DNA of 64,000 nt from Larsenimonas salina (GCF_023736155.1 NZ_JAMLJJ010000002.1:350196-414195), one strand, 5' to 3'. Shown: positions 49,567-58,571, counted from the stretch's first letter. Notes: a model not told the origin generated them from the sequence alone. A program made the numbers and translations.

Positions 49567-50070
49567 ATGTCTTTTATCGAGACAGCAGAAGATGTGTTGA
49601 ATTTCAGGGAGCGATTCAGTGCCGATCATCGCAATGCACTGCATTGGGATACCGGTTGGTGTGGGCAAGGGCGCCTGAAGGGGGCCCGTGCCGGGCTTGC
49701 GGCGTTTCATCATCCAACGCTTGCGCTTAACCGGTTGAGTGATGCAGCAGTGATCGAAATTTATGAGCGTGAATACATAAGGCCCATGGCGCTCGAGCGT
49801 CTTTCGCGGTCGGTAGCTGCGTTCATGCTCGATACTGCACTTGGCATGGGGCGTGAGTCAGCCTGTCGTCTTCTGGAAAACGACATGTGTCTCATTGGCG
49901 ATCAAGGCGAATGCGATGACGAGGCGCTTATCAACGCGTTGTTGTTCAAGCGCCTTGGGTGCCTCAACAGGTCAGCGCTGTTGTCAGAGGTCAGGCGCAA
50001 GGAGGTGCGTCGGCTGATGCGTGTGTTCGATCAGTGCTGTGCACTGGAAGGAGAAAGCATGTTGTTTTGA
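49567..50070 (+). CDS. Small protein resembling the C-terminal half of GH108 muramidases
   Basis: 167 residues. AGGAGG lies 6 bases before the ATG at 49567, which decides the start. Residues about 55-130 (LSDAAVIEIYEREYIRPMALERL...VAAFMLDTALGMGRESACRLLE) resemble the GH108 / zliS lysozyme-like pattern of Y-x-x-x-Y followed by LFDxAVNxG and a helix LLQ. The catalytic EGG motif of active GH108 enzymes is not visible at the N-terminus. No signal peptide. It could be a phage-derived remnant or an adapted regulator. Assignment is tentative. Confidence 0.6.
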   Translation: MSFIETAEDVLNFRERFSADHRNALHWDTGWCGQGRLKGARAGLAAFHHPTLALNRLSDAAVIEIYEREYIRPMALERLSRSVAAFMLDTALGMGRESACRLLENDMCLIGDQGECDDEALINALLFKRLGCLNRSALLSEVRRKEVRRLMRVFDQCCALEGESMLF

Positions 50071-50071
50071 T

Positions 50072-50117
50072 AAAGAGCAAAAAAAACCCGCCTTTCGGCG
50101 GGTTTTTTTTGCTCTTT
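50072..50117. terminator. Long bidirectional terminator
   Basis: A perfect 21-bp stem with loop TTTC. The core is CCCGCC/GGCGGG flanked by A8/T8 and then AAAGAGC/GCTCTTT. It starts 2 bases after the stop of the gene on the left and includes part of the stop codon of the convergent DUF883 gene. Confidence 0.93.
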
Positions 50118-50415
50118 ACCAGCGGCGTCGACCCAGCAACACACCTGCTGCAAGGCCCACGACAGCTCCGGCTGCAATGTAGGACCAGCTGTTTTCATGA
50201 ACATGGCGGTCGATCCCGTAGGCTGCGCGCTGACCGTAGTCGACCGCACGCTCTTGACCGTCGTGCAAACGTGCACGTGCGTGATCAAGGTGACCGCGTG
50301 CATCATCGCCCAGATGGCTCAGGCGGCGCTTGGAGCGGTCGCGTTCTTCGGCCAGTTCTTCGTGCCAGCGTTCCATGGCACGGCGACGATCACGGCTGGA
50401 GCTGAATATACCCAT
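50116..50415 (-). CDS. DUF883 / ElaB-YqjD-like membrane-anchored protein
   Basis: 99 residues. A charged helical part (RAMERWHEELAEERDRSKRR...) is followed by a C-terminal glycine-rich membrane segment (YIAAGAVVGLAAGVLLGRRRW), the pattern of the ElaB/YgaM/YqjD group, tail-anchored inner-membrane proteins that bind ribosomes in stationary phase. AGGAGG lies 7 bases before the ATG at 50415. Group assignment rests on architecture and the C-terminal motif. Confidence 0.75.
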   Translation of the reverse strand: MGIFSSSRDRRRAMERWHEELAEERDRSKRRLSHLGDDARGHLDHARARLHDGQERAVDYGQRAAYGIDRHVHENSWSYIAAGAVVGLAAGVLLGRRRW

Positions 50416-50526
50416 TGAGTGTCCTCCTGACGTTAACGGGAAAATGGCAAGGTTTCTTGTCATGCGTCGTGGTAAGCGTAGCGCTGAATATCGGCTTATG
50501 CCTACCGAATGGTGTATATAAGTGCT

Positions 50527-50722
50527 CTGTTACAAAAGGTTTCAAAAAAGCGGCTTAAACCGGATGAAATGCGCGGTTTTTCAATGTAGTTTCTCTAATG
50601 TTTTAGGAGGAAATAACTAATTCTATTTGCAACTTTTGAATTAGTTTTCCGGTAGCTGTACGCGCATATGAGAAGAATGGCCCTTGGGCGGCTTCCTGCA
50701 TGGTCGGGAGTCGCCTTTTTTT
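50527..50722 (+). ncRNA. Possible small RNA ending at an orphan terminator
   Basis: No plus-strand gene lies between the end of the convergent pair and the terminator at 50687-50722, so a transcript must end there for some other reason. A TATATA element at 50515-50520 could serve as -10 but has a poor -35. An internal inverted repeat AACTAATTC / GAATTAGTT (50615-50623, 50638-50646) would fold in the RNA. Start coordinate is a guess. Confidence 0.35.
50687..50722 (+). terminator. Orphan intrinsic terminator
   Basis: GGCGGCTTCC pairs with GGGAGTCGCC (8 Watson-Crick and 2 G-U pairs), followed by seven T. It lies 85 bases before the LysE-family gene, but that gene has its own promoter downstream of this hairpin. 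Confidence 0.8.
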
Positions 50723-50730
50723 ATGCGCGG

Positions 50731-50758
50731 TTTTCATTCTGGCCTCTCCGAATATAAT
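50731..50758 (+). promoter_or_regulatory. Promoter of the LysE-family gene
   Basis: TTTTCA at 50731-50736 and a perfect TATAAT at 50753-50758, 16-base spacing, 48 bases before the ATG at 50807. Confidence 0.65.
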
Positions 50759-50806
50759 GCGGCGTTGTTTCGTGCTTGATGTCTTTGCCGTACAAGGAGT
50801 GTTGCC

Positions 50807-51439
50807 ATGACGTGGGCCCATTGGTGGTCGCTTGCGTTGGTTTGTGTGCTTGGTGCCGTATCCCCTGGCCCGAGTCTTGCGATGGTTGTGCGTCATACCA
50901 TGCGCGGCGGTGCGCTTCAGGGCGTTGCTGCAGCCTTGAGTCATGCCCTGGGTGTGGGCATCTACGCGGTCATGACCGTGGCGGGCATTGGTTTCATCAT
51001 GACTCGCTTTCCTCTGATCTATCAGTTCATAAGTATCGTCGGGGCGATTTACCTTCTTTGGCTTGGCGTGAACGCGCTTCGGAAACGACCCGCGGCCGAT
51101 GGGGCGACCGTCTCGGATGTGGCAGAGCAGGACATCGCCTCGGCCGTGCGAGATGGGTTTGGCATGGCGCTTGCCAATCCAAAGCTCATTCTTTTCTTTG
51201 TCGCGCTCTTGAGTCAGTTCATCGAACCCGGCAGCTCTCTTGCTGCAAGCGCGCTGGTCGTCATGACCGTCATGATCATCGATGGGCTCTGGTACGTTCT
51301 GGTCGCGAAGGCGCTTGCGCGGCCGACGCCGCTTGCGCTTTTGAGGCGAAAGGGGTGGCTGGTCGAGCGCGCGTCGGGCGCGGTCTTTATTCTATTGGCT
51401 TTAGTGGTTCTGGGTGAGGTCGCACACGCATGGCATTGA
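50807..51439 (+). CDS. LysE/RhtB family amino acid exporter
   Basis: 210 residues, about six membrane segments. N-terminus VSPGPSLAMVVRHTMRGG and LANPKLILFFVALLSQFI are hallmarks of the RhtB branch (homoserine, threonine and other neutral amino acids), unlike the ArgO-type gene at 10313. AAGGAG precedes the ATG. The stop overlaps the Nudix gene by 10 bases. Substrate not readable. Confidence 0.88.
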   Translation: MTWAHWWSLALVCVLGAVSPGPSLAMVVRHTMRGGALQGVAAALSHALGVGIYAVMTVAGIGFIMTRFPLIYQFISIVGAIYLLWLGVNALRKRPAADGATVSDVAEQDIASAVRDGFGMALANPKLILFFVALLSQFIEPGSSLAASALVVMTVMIIDGLWYVLVAKALARPTPLALLRRKGWLVERASGAVFILLALVVLGEVAHAWH

Positions 51440-51996
51440 AGACAAATGGGAGGAGTGCGAGCGAGGAGCGCGCGTTCAGCGCCTGCGCCAAGGCGCGGGC
51501 TGCGCGTGAGCAGGTACAGATATGCACGCCCGAAGGACAACGCTGTGGCTCGGTCAGGCGTTCCAGGCTGCGTCGGCTGCGCCTTTGGCATTTCGCGAGT
51601 TATGTTTTCGTCTTCGATGACAACGATCGACTTTGCGTCCAGAAACGCACTTCGATCAAGGACGTTTTTCCCGGTGCATTCGATCTCAGCGCCGGTGGCG
51701 TACTTGCCGCGGGCGAAGCGCGCCATGTAGGCGCACGGCGTGAAGTATTCGAGGAGTTGGGCGTGAGCGCGCCCTTGAACTTTACAGGCTCGTTCCAGTT
51801 TGGCGCGCTTCACGTGCACGGCGATATTTTCTGGACAAGATGGACTGGCCTCATCCGTCCCCAGCCTGAGGAGGTCGAGGCCACCGACTGGCTCAACGTC
51901 GCTGACGCGCTAGCACTTCAGCAGGTAACACCAGACACCCGAGCGGCACTGGTGCATCTTCTGGCGTCACCTGGGTGCCCGGTAAGAAGGCCCTGA
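51430..51996 (+). CDS. Nudix hydrolase, YfcD type
   Basis: 188 residues. The Nudix box runs about 90-112: G90...E96...R104-E105...E108-E109-L-G. The N-terminus EQVQICTPEGQRCGS...LWHFASYVFVF and QKRTSIKDVFPGAFDLSAGG match the YfcD / isopentenyl-diphosphate-isomerase-like Nudix group. YfcD substrates are not well defined. The start overlaps the exporter gene. It converges on the FAD reductase with a 14-base gap. Confidence 0.87.
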   Translation: MALKTNGRSASEERAFSACAKARAAREQVQICTPEGQRCGSVRRSRLRRLRLWHFASYVFVFDDNDRLCVQKRTSIKDVFPGAFDLSAGGVLAAGEARHVGARREVFEELGVSAPLNFTGSFQFGALHVHGDIFWTRWTGLIRPQPEEVEATDWLNVADALALQQVTPDTRAALVHLLASPGCPVRRP

Positions 51997-52010
51997 ACCA
52001 GCCGTATCGT

Positions 52011-53201
52011 TTACGTCAATTTGCCCTTGAGTGCGTCTCGGTCGGTAATCGTTGGCTGTTCGAGAAGCGCTCGGGCCGCGTCCAATTGATCGTCCAAGTC
52101 AATCAGCATGACGCCTTTCAGCGTATCGCCGTCGAGATAGAAGATCGCCCCCTTGCGGTTGGGCGTTTGCCAATCCGATACGGTGTCCAGGTTCGATGCG
52201 TCTGCCGTTCCAACGGCCTTGAAGCCGAGATCGAACACGTTGGAATAGAAGTAGGGCGTGTGGGTATAAGCCGAGGCGACACCGGCCATGTTGTGCCCTG
52301 CTTGCGTGCCCATCTGATTGGCGTTGTCGACGTGTTCGACGCGTTGTGCCCCCAGGCGAACATCTGGATAGCGCGCGACGTCTCCGGCGGCGAAGATGTT
52401 CGAGTCATCGGTTGTAAGCCACTGATCGACCACAATGCCATCATCGACGGAAAGGCCCGCCTGCTCGGCAAGCGCCGTTTCTGGCGTGATGCCTATTCCT
52501 GCGGCCAGCATGTCGCCTTCAAGGGTTGAGCCATCGTCGAGCGTGACACAGACGCCTTGCTCACCGACGCTTCCGCCGGTTACCTGTCGGCGTGTGATGA
52601 CCGACACGCCGTGCTCGGTAAAGGTGTCCTGAAAATGGCGCGCGAATGCGTCGGGAAAAAGCGGTTCGCCGAGCACGCCATCAGGCGTGATGAGGGTCAC
52701 CTCACAGCCTTGCTGGACAAGCGCCGCGGCCAGTTCACACCCAATGTAGCTACCGCCGGCAACCAGCATGCGGGCGCCGGGCGTTGCCGCGTCGCGCAGG
52801 CGTTGATAATCGGCGTAGGTTCGAAAGTAAAGGACACGGTCACTGGCCGGCAGGTCCGGGAGCGTTTTCGGAGCACCACCCGTTGCCAGTAGTAGCTTTG
52901 AGTATCCAAACTCGGCGCCGTCCTCGGTTGCAACGGTGCGCGCCGCTCGATCGAGTCGAGTGATTCGGGTTTCGGTGTGGACCTCAACGCGGTCGTCGTC
53001 CGTGATCATCCAGATATCGTCTTCGGTAAACTCCGGGTCGGTCCAGAGCTTCTTGGACAGCGCCGGCCGGGTAACCGGAGGGTGCTGCTCTTCGCCGAGA
53101 ATGGCGATGCTGGCGCTTGGGCGATTTTTCCGAATGGCCTTGGCCGCATTGGCGGCGGTCATTCCTGCGCCGACGATGAGGTAGTCGTACTGTGTCTTCA
53201 T
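52011..53201 (-). CDS. NAD(P)/FAD-dependent oxidoreductase (rubredoxin/ferredoxin reductase-like)
   Basis: 396 residues. FAD motif VGAGMTAANAAKAIR at 9-23, NAD motif AGGSYIGCELAAAL near 150, and FAD-ribityl motif IFAAGDVARYPD near 270. The C-terminal domain matches the reductase group that includes dioxygenase ferredoxin reductases and bacterial AIF homologues. No redox-active CxxxxC of the disulfide reductases is present, and no ferredoxin or rubredoxin gene is nearby, so the electron partner is unknown. The ATG at 53201 follows a weak ribosome site. Confidence 0.86.
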   Translation of the reverse strand: MKTQYDYLIVGAGMTAANAAKAIRKNRPSASIAILGEEQHPPVTRPALSKKLWTDPEFTEDDIWMITDDDRVEVHTETRITRLDRAARTVATEDGAEFGYSKLLLATGGAPKTLPDLPASDRVLYFRTYADYQRLRDAATPGARMLVAGGSYIGCELAAALVQQGCEVTLITPDGVLGEPLFPDAFARHFQDTFTEHGVSVITRRQVTGGSVGEQGVCVTLDDGSTLEGDMLAAGIGITPETALAEQAGLSVDDGIVVDQWLTTDDSNIFAAGDVARYPDVRLGAQRVEHVDNANQMGTQAGHNMAGVASAYTHTPYFYSNVFDLGFKAVGTADASNLDTVSDWQTPNRKGAIFYLDGDTLKGVMLIDLDDQLDAARALLEQPTITDRDALKGKLT

Positions 53202-53418
53202 GGCAAGATCCCTATGGCCTTCAGTGTGTCGGCCCACGCGTCCTTGGGGCCGCTGGGTTTAAACATAGGTAGACTGCTGAGTTAGTTCAATGCGTCGCGT
53301 CAGGGACAGGCGTCTGTCACATCGTTAGCGCTCGAACACAGTTCGTGACGTGTGATGGGTAGAGCGTTGATGCGTTGCGTGGCAGTCTAGGGCCATAAAA
53401 GGGGTATGGGCCGAAACG

Positions 53419-53913
53419 ATGGATATATACACTCAGGATTGCCACACCGCCTCGGGAGAGCCATTCAATCTTCGGGCGCTGCGTGGCCAGGTGCTGATGG
53501 TGGTTAACGTGGCCAGCCAGTGTCGGTTCACGCCACAGCTTGCCGAACTCGAGACGCTTTATCAGACCCATCAGGCACAGGGGTTCACCGTGCTTGCGTT
53601 TCCGTGCAATCAATTTCTGCATCAATCGCCTGAGTCAGGGCGCTCGTTCGAGCAGTTCTGTACTCGGTCGTTCAAAACCTCCTTTCCCATCATGGAAAAG
53701 GTAAACGTCAATGGTGCGAACGCGCATCCCCTGTTTCAGCTCTTGAAGCATCGGGCCCCGGGGGTGCTGCGCTCACGCCAGATCAAATGGAATTTCACCA
53801 AGTTTTTGATCGGCCGCGATGGCCATGTCATGCGCCGTTTTGCACCGGCGGTGTCGCCTTCGACGCTTTCACAGGCAATCGATGAAGCCTTGGCCATTCC
53901 GTTCTCGGCATAA
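53419..53913 (+). CDS. Thiol peroxidase of the glutathione peroxidase family
   Basis: 164 residues. Peroxidatic Cys35 in NVASQCRFTPQ, Gln69 of the active tetrad, Trp-Asn in WNFTKF, plus the conserved FPCNQF and a likely resolving Cys in EQFCTRSF. Cys instead of selenocysteine and this resolving Cys suggest thioredoxin dependence. The usual Gly after the active Cys is Arg here (C-R instead of C-G). Likely a cytosolic peroxide scavenger. Confidence 0.9.
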   Translation: MDIYTQDCHTASGEPFNLRALRGQVLMVVNVASQCRFTPQLAELETLYQTHQAQGFTVLAFPCNQFLHQSPESGRSFEQFCTRSFKTSFPIMEKVNVNGANAHPLFQLLKHRAPGVLRSRQIKWNFTKFLIGRDGHVMRRFAPAVSPSTLSQAIDEALAIPFSA

Positions 53914-54029
53914 GCCATTGCTACTTTGATGAGTTCGGTGTTTTTCCCTACTGTTCGTGCATACTCGACGCGAAACCTGGACGCGGTATTCTTGCGTCGA
54001 CCAATCAACCGAGATAAAGGAGTAAGTGC

Positions 54030-56429
54030 GTGGCTTCCACGTTGATGTTGCATAGGGTGTGGCGATGGTTCGCCATGATGATGGCGGTCCTGTGTCTATC
54101 CATGCCGCTGGCGCACGCCGCGCCGACTGATGCAGGAACCGATGTCTCAGGCAAGGCAGACGCCGGGGCGCTTGCGGACATGCTCGAAAACGATCAGACC
54201 CGACAGCAGCTGATCGATCAGCTCCGGTCGGTGGCTGCAAATCAGGAGGGTGGCAATCAGAGCGAGGCCGAGACGCCATCATCGGATACGCCCAAAAGCG
54301 ACGCCGCAGCCTCCGATCAAGGAGACAGCGATGGTGGATTGGGCGAGCTGCCGCGTCAGATTGCCGACACGACCCAGGTCTTTGCCGAATCGCTTGCGGC
54401 CAACGTGACCGGCTCTGTGGCAGCGATTCTGTCGATCGGCGATGGCGCCGACGGCAATGGCGCCAATTGGGGTGAGCTGAGCGGTCGCTTGATCGGGCTG
54501 GGCATTGTTATCGGTGGCACCATCGCTGCCTTTTTCCTGCTGCGCTCACTGGTCAGCCCGCTTTTCCGCAAGGCCGATCGCTGGGTGGTCTCCGAGCAGG
54601 GGGCATCGAGCGTATTGAAGCGCCTTGGCGCCGTGGTGCTGTGTCTGGCGATTGATCTGATCGTCATTGCGCTGGCGGCAGTCACCGGGTACGCCATCGG
54701 GCTGTTCGCATTTGGGGATAACGCGACCATCGGTACGTATCAATCGCTGTTCATCAACGCATTTGCGATGGTCGAAATCTTCAAGGCCTTGATCCGCGTG
54801 GTATTTGCCGATCGCTACGAAGGGCTTCGCCTGTTTACGATGCCCTCCGATGTCGCAAAATACTGGAACCGCTTTCTCGCTCGGCTGGTTGGGCTTATCG
54901 GCTATGGAATGATGGTGGCGGTGCCGTTCGTTGCAGGGCTCTTGTCGCCGTCGCTCGGTAAACTGGTCGATCTTCTGATCATGGTCGTGGCCTATGTCTA
55001 CGCCTTGAGCGTGATTCTTGGCAATCGCGCTGACCTGCAGCAGCGGCTCGAGTACCGCGCCGAACACGCCTCGATGAGTGCGTTTGGTGTGTTGATGCGT
55101 GTACTTGGCAAGATCTGGCACCTACTGGCGATCGCCTATTTCACCGTGCTTCTGGTCATCAGTCAGGTCTATCCGGAGCAGGCGCTGCCGTTCATGGCCA
55201 AGGCCACGGCCCAGACGCTGATTGCCGCGGGCATTGGTATGTTGCTCTCGAGCATGATCACCAAGGTGTTGGCGTCTCGCATTACGCTTCCCAATCAGAT
55301 GGGCCAGCGCCTGCCTCAGCTCGAACAGCGACTGAACTCCTATATCCCCAATACGCTGAAGGTGGTTCGCGCGCTGCTTCTGATCGCGGTGCTGTTGGTT
55401 ATTCTGGATGCGTGGCGTGCGTTTGACCTGACCGGCTGGCTGGCATCAAGTTCGGGTAAGAACACCATCGCGATGATCGTGCATGTTGGCATTATCCTGC
55501 TGGTGGCGGCGCTGATCTGGACGGCACTTGCAAGTTTCATCGAGCATCGACTGAACCCGGGCGAATTCGGTCGGGCGCCGACGGCGCGTGAAAAGACGCT
55601 GCTGTCGCTGTTCAGAAACGCTATTGCCATCGCGCTTACCGTCATGACGGTCATGATCGTGCTGTCCCAGATCGGCATCAACATCGGGCCGCTGATCGCC
55701 GGTGCCGGTGTTGTCGGTCTTGCGATCGGTTTCGGGGCCCAGAAGCTGGTGCAGGATGTGATTACCGGCGTATTCATTCAGCTCGAAAACGCGATGAATA
55801 CCGGCGATGTGGTCTCTGCAGGTGGTATTACAGGTACCGCCGAACGTCTGACCATTCGCTCGGTCGGCATTCGAGATCTTTCCGGCACCTATCATGTCGT
55901 GCCGTTCTCCTCGGTCGATGTGGTCTCCAACTACATGCGCGATTTCGCCTATCACGTTGGCGAGTACGGCATTGCCTACCGTGAAGATGTCGACTTTGCG
56001 ATCGAGAAGCTGCATGACGCGTTCGAGGAACTCAAGCAGGACGAGGCTCAGCGCGAATGCATTCTCGAGGATATGACGGTGCCCGGCGTGATCGCGCTCG
56101 CTGACAGCTCCGTTAATATCCGCATCATGATCAAGACCACACCGGGCACTCAGTGGTCGCTGGGCCGTGCGTTCAACCGATTGGTCAAGAAGCACTTTGA
56201 CGCCGCCGGCATCGAAATTCCGTTCCCGCACCTCACCATGTACTTCGGCGAGGACAGGGACGGCAAGGCGCCGCCGGCCAATCTGCGCATGATGCGTCAG
56301 GAAAAGGTGGTCAACCGCTCTGCCAAGAACGCCGATGACAAGGGGGCGTTTGAAGGTGAAACCACGGGCCGCAACAGCATGCCCGATGTCGATAACGACG
56401 GCAGCGACGAAGGCGGTGCCGACCGCTAG
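54030..56429 (+). CDS. Large MscS-family mechanosensitive channel, YbiO type
   Basis: 799 residues. GTG start with AAGGAG 8 bases upstream. Signal peptide 1-31 (ending AHAAP), a periplasmic part with LADMLENDQTRQQLIDQLRSVA that matches E. coli YbiO, a low-complexity linker, about nine further membrane helices, and the MscS core from about residue 527: GAGVVGLAIGFGAQKLVQDVITGVFIQLENAMNTGD. It opens on membrane tension to release solutes after hypo-osmotic shock, relevant to a halotolerant cell. Confidence 0.92.
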   Translation: MASTLMLHRVWRWFAMMMAVLCLSMPLAHAAPTDAGTDVSGKADAGALADMLENDQTRQQLIDQLRSVAANQEGGNQSEAETPSSDTPKSDAAASDQGDSDGGLGELPRQIADTTQVFAESLAANVTGSVAAILSIGDGADGNGANWGELSGRLIGLGIVIGGTIAAFFLLRSLVSPLFRKADRWVVSEQGASSVLKRLGAVVLCLAIDLIVIALAAVTGYAIGLFAFGDNATIGTYQSLFINAFAMVEIFKALIRVVFADRYEGLRLFTMPSDVAKYWNRFLARLVGLIGYGMMVAVPFVAGLLSPSLGKLVDLLIMVVAYVYALSVILGNRADLQQRLEYRAEHASMSAFGVLMRVLGKIWHLLAIAYFTVLLVISQVYPEQALPFMAKATAQTLIAAGIGMLLSSMITKVLASRITLPNQMGQRLPQLEQRLNSYIPNTLKVVRALLLIAVLLVILDAWRAFDLTGWLASSSGKNTIAMIVHVGIILLVAALIWTALASFIEHRLNPGEFGRAPTAREKTLLSLFRNAIAIALTVMTVMIVLSQIGINIGPLIAGAGVVGLAIGFGAQKLVQDVITGVFIQLENAMNTGDVVSAGGITGTAERLTIRSVGIRDLSGTYHVVPFSSVDVVSNYMRDFAYHVGEYGIAYREDVDFAIEKLHDAFEELKQDEAQRECILEDMTVPGVIALADSSVNIRIMIKTTPGTQWSLGRAFNRLVKKHFDAAGIEIPFPHLTMYFGEDRDGKAPPANLRMMRQEKVVNRSAKNADDKGAFEGETTGRNSMPDVDNDGSDEGGADR

Positions 56430-56460
56430 CGTCGTGGCTCTATAAACTGGTGGCAATGTA

Positions 56461-56491
56461 AAAGCCCGGCTGATTCAGCCGGGCTTTTTTT
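56461..56491 (+). terminator. Intrinsic terminator after the MscS-family gene
   Basis: AAAGCCCGGCTGA and TCAGCCGGGCTTT form an almost loopless perfect hairpin followed by a T-run. Confidence 0.9.
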
Positions 56492-56679
56492 ATAAGCAGG
56501 TATCGGGGATGGCTTAATAGGTGTGTTCGTAAAAATGATGCAAGAGACCATTCATTATTTATTTAAGAGCGCTATAGACGTTTTTGCTGTTTTTAAATGG
56601 TTTCTCTCGATTTGAATGAATGGCTGTCTGGAGCAAGCCGATAGCAAATAACACATATCGAGCCAGGGGAGTCAGGTCT

Positions 56680-58344
56680 ATGAAATTCATGAAGCGCAGC
56701 GTGAGAACCCGCCTTTGGGCTGCGTTGGGCGGATGCCTTCTGTTATTGGCGCTGGTGGCTGGCGCAGGCATCTACGGCATGAATAGCGTCATGGTCAATT
56801 TCGAGAATGTCTATCATCAGGATGTAAAACGCATCGAGTTAATGGGTGCGCTTCAAACTGATCTTCAAGACGCGCGTACACTATTGTTGTCGGCGGTGGC
56901 GGCCCGAACGCCGGACAGTCTGGCGCAGCTTGCCACTCAAGGTAAAAAGGACCGCGCGCATTTTGCCGCCAAGCTCGACGAGTACCTGCGTGGGCTAAGC
57001 CCTGAGCGTCGTCAATCACCTGACATCACGCGACTGGTCGCCCTGAGCCAGACCTTCTGGCAGAACTTCGAGCTCATGAGCACGCACGTGGCTGATAACG
57101 ATCTTGTCGCGCTCGAGGCGGATCTTGCGCGTGCTCAGGAGCGGGAGGCGCTGTACCGGGAGTTTCTGGGACTGGTTAAGCAGCGAATCGATGATAACAA
57201 CGCCGACATGGCGCGTTCGTTCGAGCGTGCGCAGGCAAGCTTCCAGCAGGAACGCACCCTGATTCTGGCAGCGGCGCTGCTGGCGCTTGCGCTTGGTGTA
57301 CTGGCCGCGCTTTGGCTGACACGAAGCATCATGCGCCCGCTCGGGCGCGCCGGTGCGGTCGCGAAAGCAACGGCCGAGGGCGATCTGACTCATCGCGTCG
57401 AGGTACACGAACAGGATGAGTTCGGGCATATGCTCGAGTCACTTTCCAACATGCAGGCGCGCCTGGTCGAAGTGATTCGCTCAGCCAAGCAAAGCAGCCT
57501 GGTGGTAGCGGAAGTGGCCGGTGAGGTGGCCTCGAGCAGTGATGAGCTGAGTCAACGTACCCAGGAGCAGGCCGCAAGCCTTCAAGAGACGGCCGCCTCG
57601 ATGGAGGAAATTACCTCGACGATTCGCAACAACAGCGAAAACGCCAAACAGGCTGAAACCCTGACTCAAGGTATGGCTGGGCAGTCTCGTCAGGGCGGTG
57701 ATGTAGCCGCCAAGGCAATGGCCGCCATGCATGAGATTCGAACCTCGAGCGATCAGATCGTCTCGATCGTGTCGCTGATGGACGGTATTGCCTTTCAGAC
57801 CAACCTTCTGGCACTGAACGCGTCCGTGGAGGCGGCCCGGGCCGGCGAGCAGGGCAAGGGGTTTGCGGTGGTGGCCTCTGAAGTGCGCACTCTGGCCAAC
57901 CGCTCGGCAGACGCCGCGCGCGACATCAGGCAGCTGGTGCTTGAAAGCGCCGACCGCGTCAAGGAGGGCGTCAACCAGGTTACCGAGACCTCCAGCGCAC
58001 TCGAGGCCATTGCCGAGAGCGTCTCGCGCGTCAATGACCTTATGAGCGAGATGGCCGAAGCCAGCCGCGAGCAAAGTCTTGGCATCGAGCAGATCAATAC
58101 TGCCGTCAGCGAAATGGATGGCATCACGCAGCAAAACGCAGCGTTGGTGGAGGAAGCGGCGGCGTCGAGTGAGTCGCTCAAGGAGCAGGCCGATGTGTTG
58201 AAAGCTGCCATTGCCTATTTCAAGGTGGGGCCTCTTGAATCCGATACTTCCTCGAACCCTGCGTACGCGTTGAGCCCTTCGAACAAGACGCCGTACTCGG
58301 CGCCGTCGAAACAAGTGCTGTCTCGAGCGCCTGTACATCAATAA
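56680..58344 (+). CDS. Methyl-accepting chemotaxis protein 1
   Basis: 554 residues. Membrane helix about 13-35, a periplasmic four-helix sensor about 36-190 (4HB type), second helix about 193-213, HAMP about 214-268, and a cytoplasmic signalling domain whose tip GIAFQTNLLALNASVEAARAGEQGKGFAVVA starts near 367. It ends in a short unstructured tail (VLSRAPVHQ) without a CheR-docking pentapeptide. Ligand unknown. It is followed by a terminator and then a second receptor gene. Confidence 0.93.
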   Translation: MKFMKRSVRTRLWAALGGCLLLLALVAGAGIYGMNSVMVNFENVYHQDVKRIELMGALQTDLQDARTLLLSAVAARTPDSLAQLATQGKKDRAHFAAKLDEYLRGLSPERRQSPDITRLVALSQTFWQNFELMSTHVADNDLVALEADLARAQEREALYREFLGLVKQRIDDNNADMARSFERAQASFQQERTLILAAALLALALGVLAALWLTRSIMRPLGRAGAVAKATAEGDLTHRVEVHEQDEFGHMLESLSNMQARLVEVIRSAKQSSLVVAEVAGEVASSSDELSQRTQEQAASLQETAASMEEITSTIRNNSENAKQAETLTQGMAGQSRQGGDVAAKAMAAMHEIRTSSDQIVSIVSLMDGIAFQTNLLALNASVEAARAGEQGKGFAVVASEVRTLANRSADAARDIRQLVLESADRVKEGVNQVTETSSALEAIAESVSRVNDLMSEMAEASREQSLGIEQINTAVSEMDGITQQNAALVEEAAASSESLKEQADVLKAAIAYFKVGPLESDTSSNPAYALSPSNKTPYSAPSKQVLSRAPVHQ

Positions 58345-58360
58345 AGGCCACTCGCGCTTA

Positions 58361-58390
58361 AAAGGCCGCTCTACCGAGCGGTCTTTTTTT
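58361..58390 (+). terminator. Intrinsic terminator between the two receptor genes
   Basis: AAGGCCGCTC and GAGCGGTCTT pair with one G-U and are followed by seven T, so the two receptors are transcribed separately. Confidence 0.85.
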
Positions 58391-58571
58391 CGGCCAAAAA
58401 AACCGCGTTATTCGTTTTTAACGCGCGTTCTCGACCCTTGGCACTGATTTTTTCAAAAACTTATAAAGCACTTTCTGCAATGCCCGATAAGTCATTAGAA
58501 CCTTGATGCTGGCTTCTTTAACTTCAGAGCCAACGAAAAATAAACGGTCGGGACGGTTAGGGATTGCTCTT

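Noticed and set aside
49054..50070. Genomic island inserted at tRNA-Leu
   Set aside because: No integrase, no repeat of the tRNA 3' end, and neighbouring genes look chromosomal; kept only as a question in the findings.
50687..50806. Riboswitch or attenuator controlling the LysE-family gene
   Set aside because: A good promoter lies between the hairpin and the gene, so the hairpin would not be in the main leader; no known riboswitch core is visible.
55446..56456. A 336-codon minus-strand open frame opposite the MscS-family gene
   Set aside because: It has a His- and Arg-rich composition typical of antisense frames and overlaps the conserved channel core.
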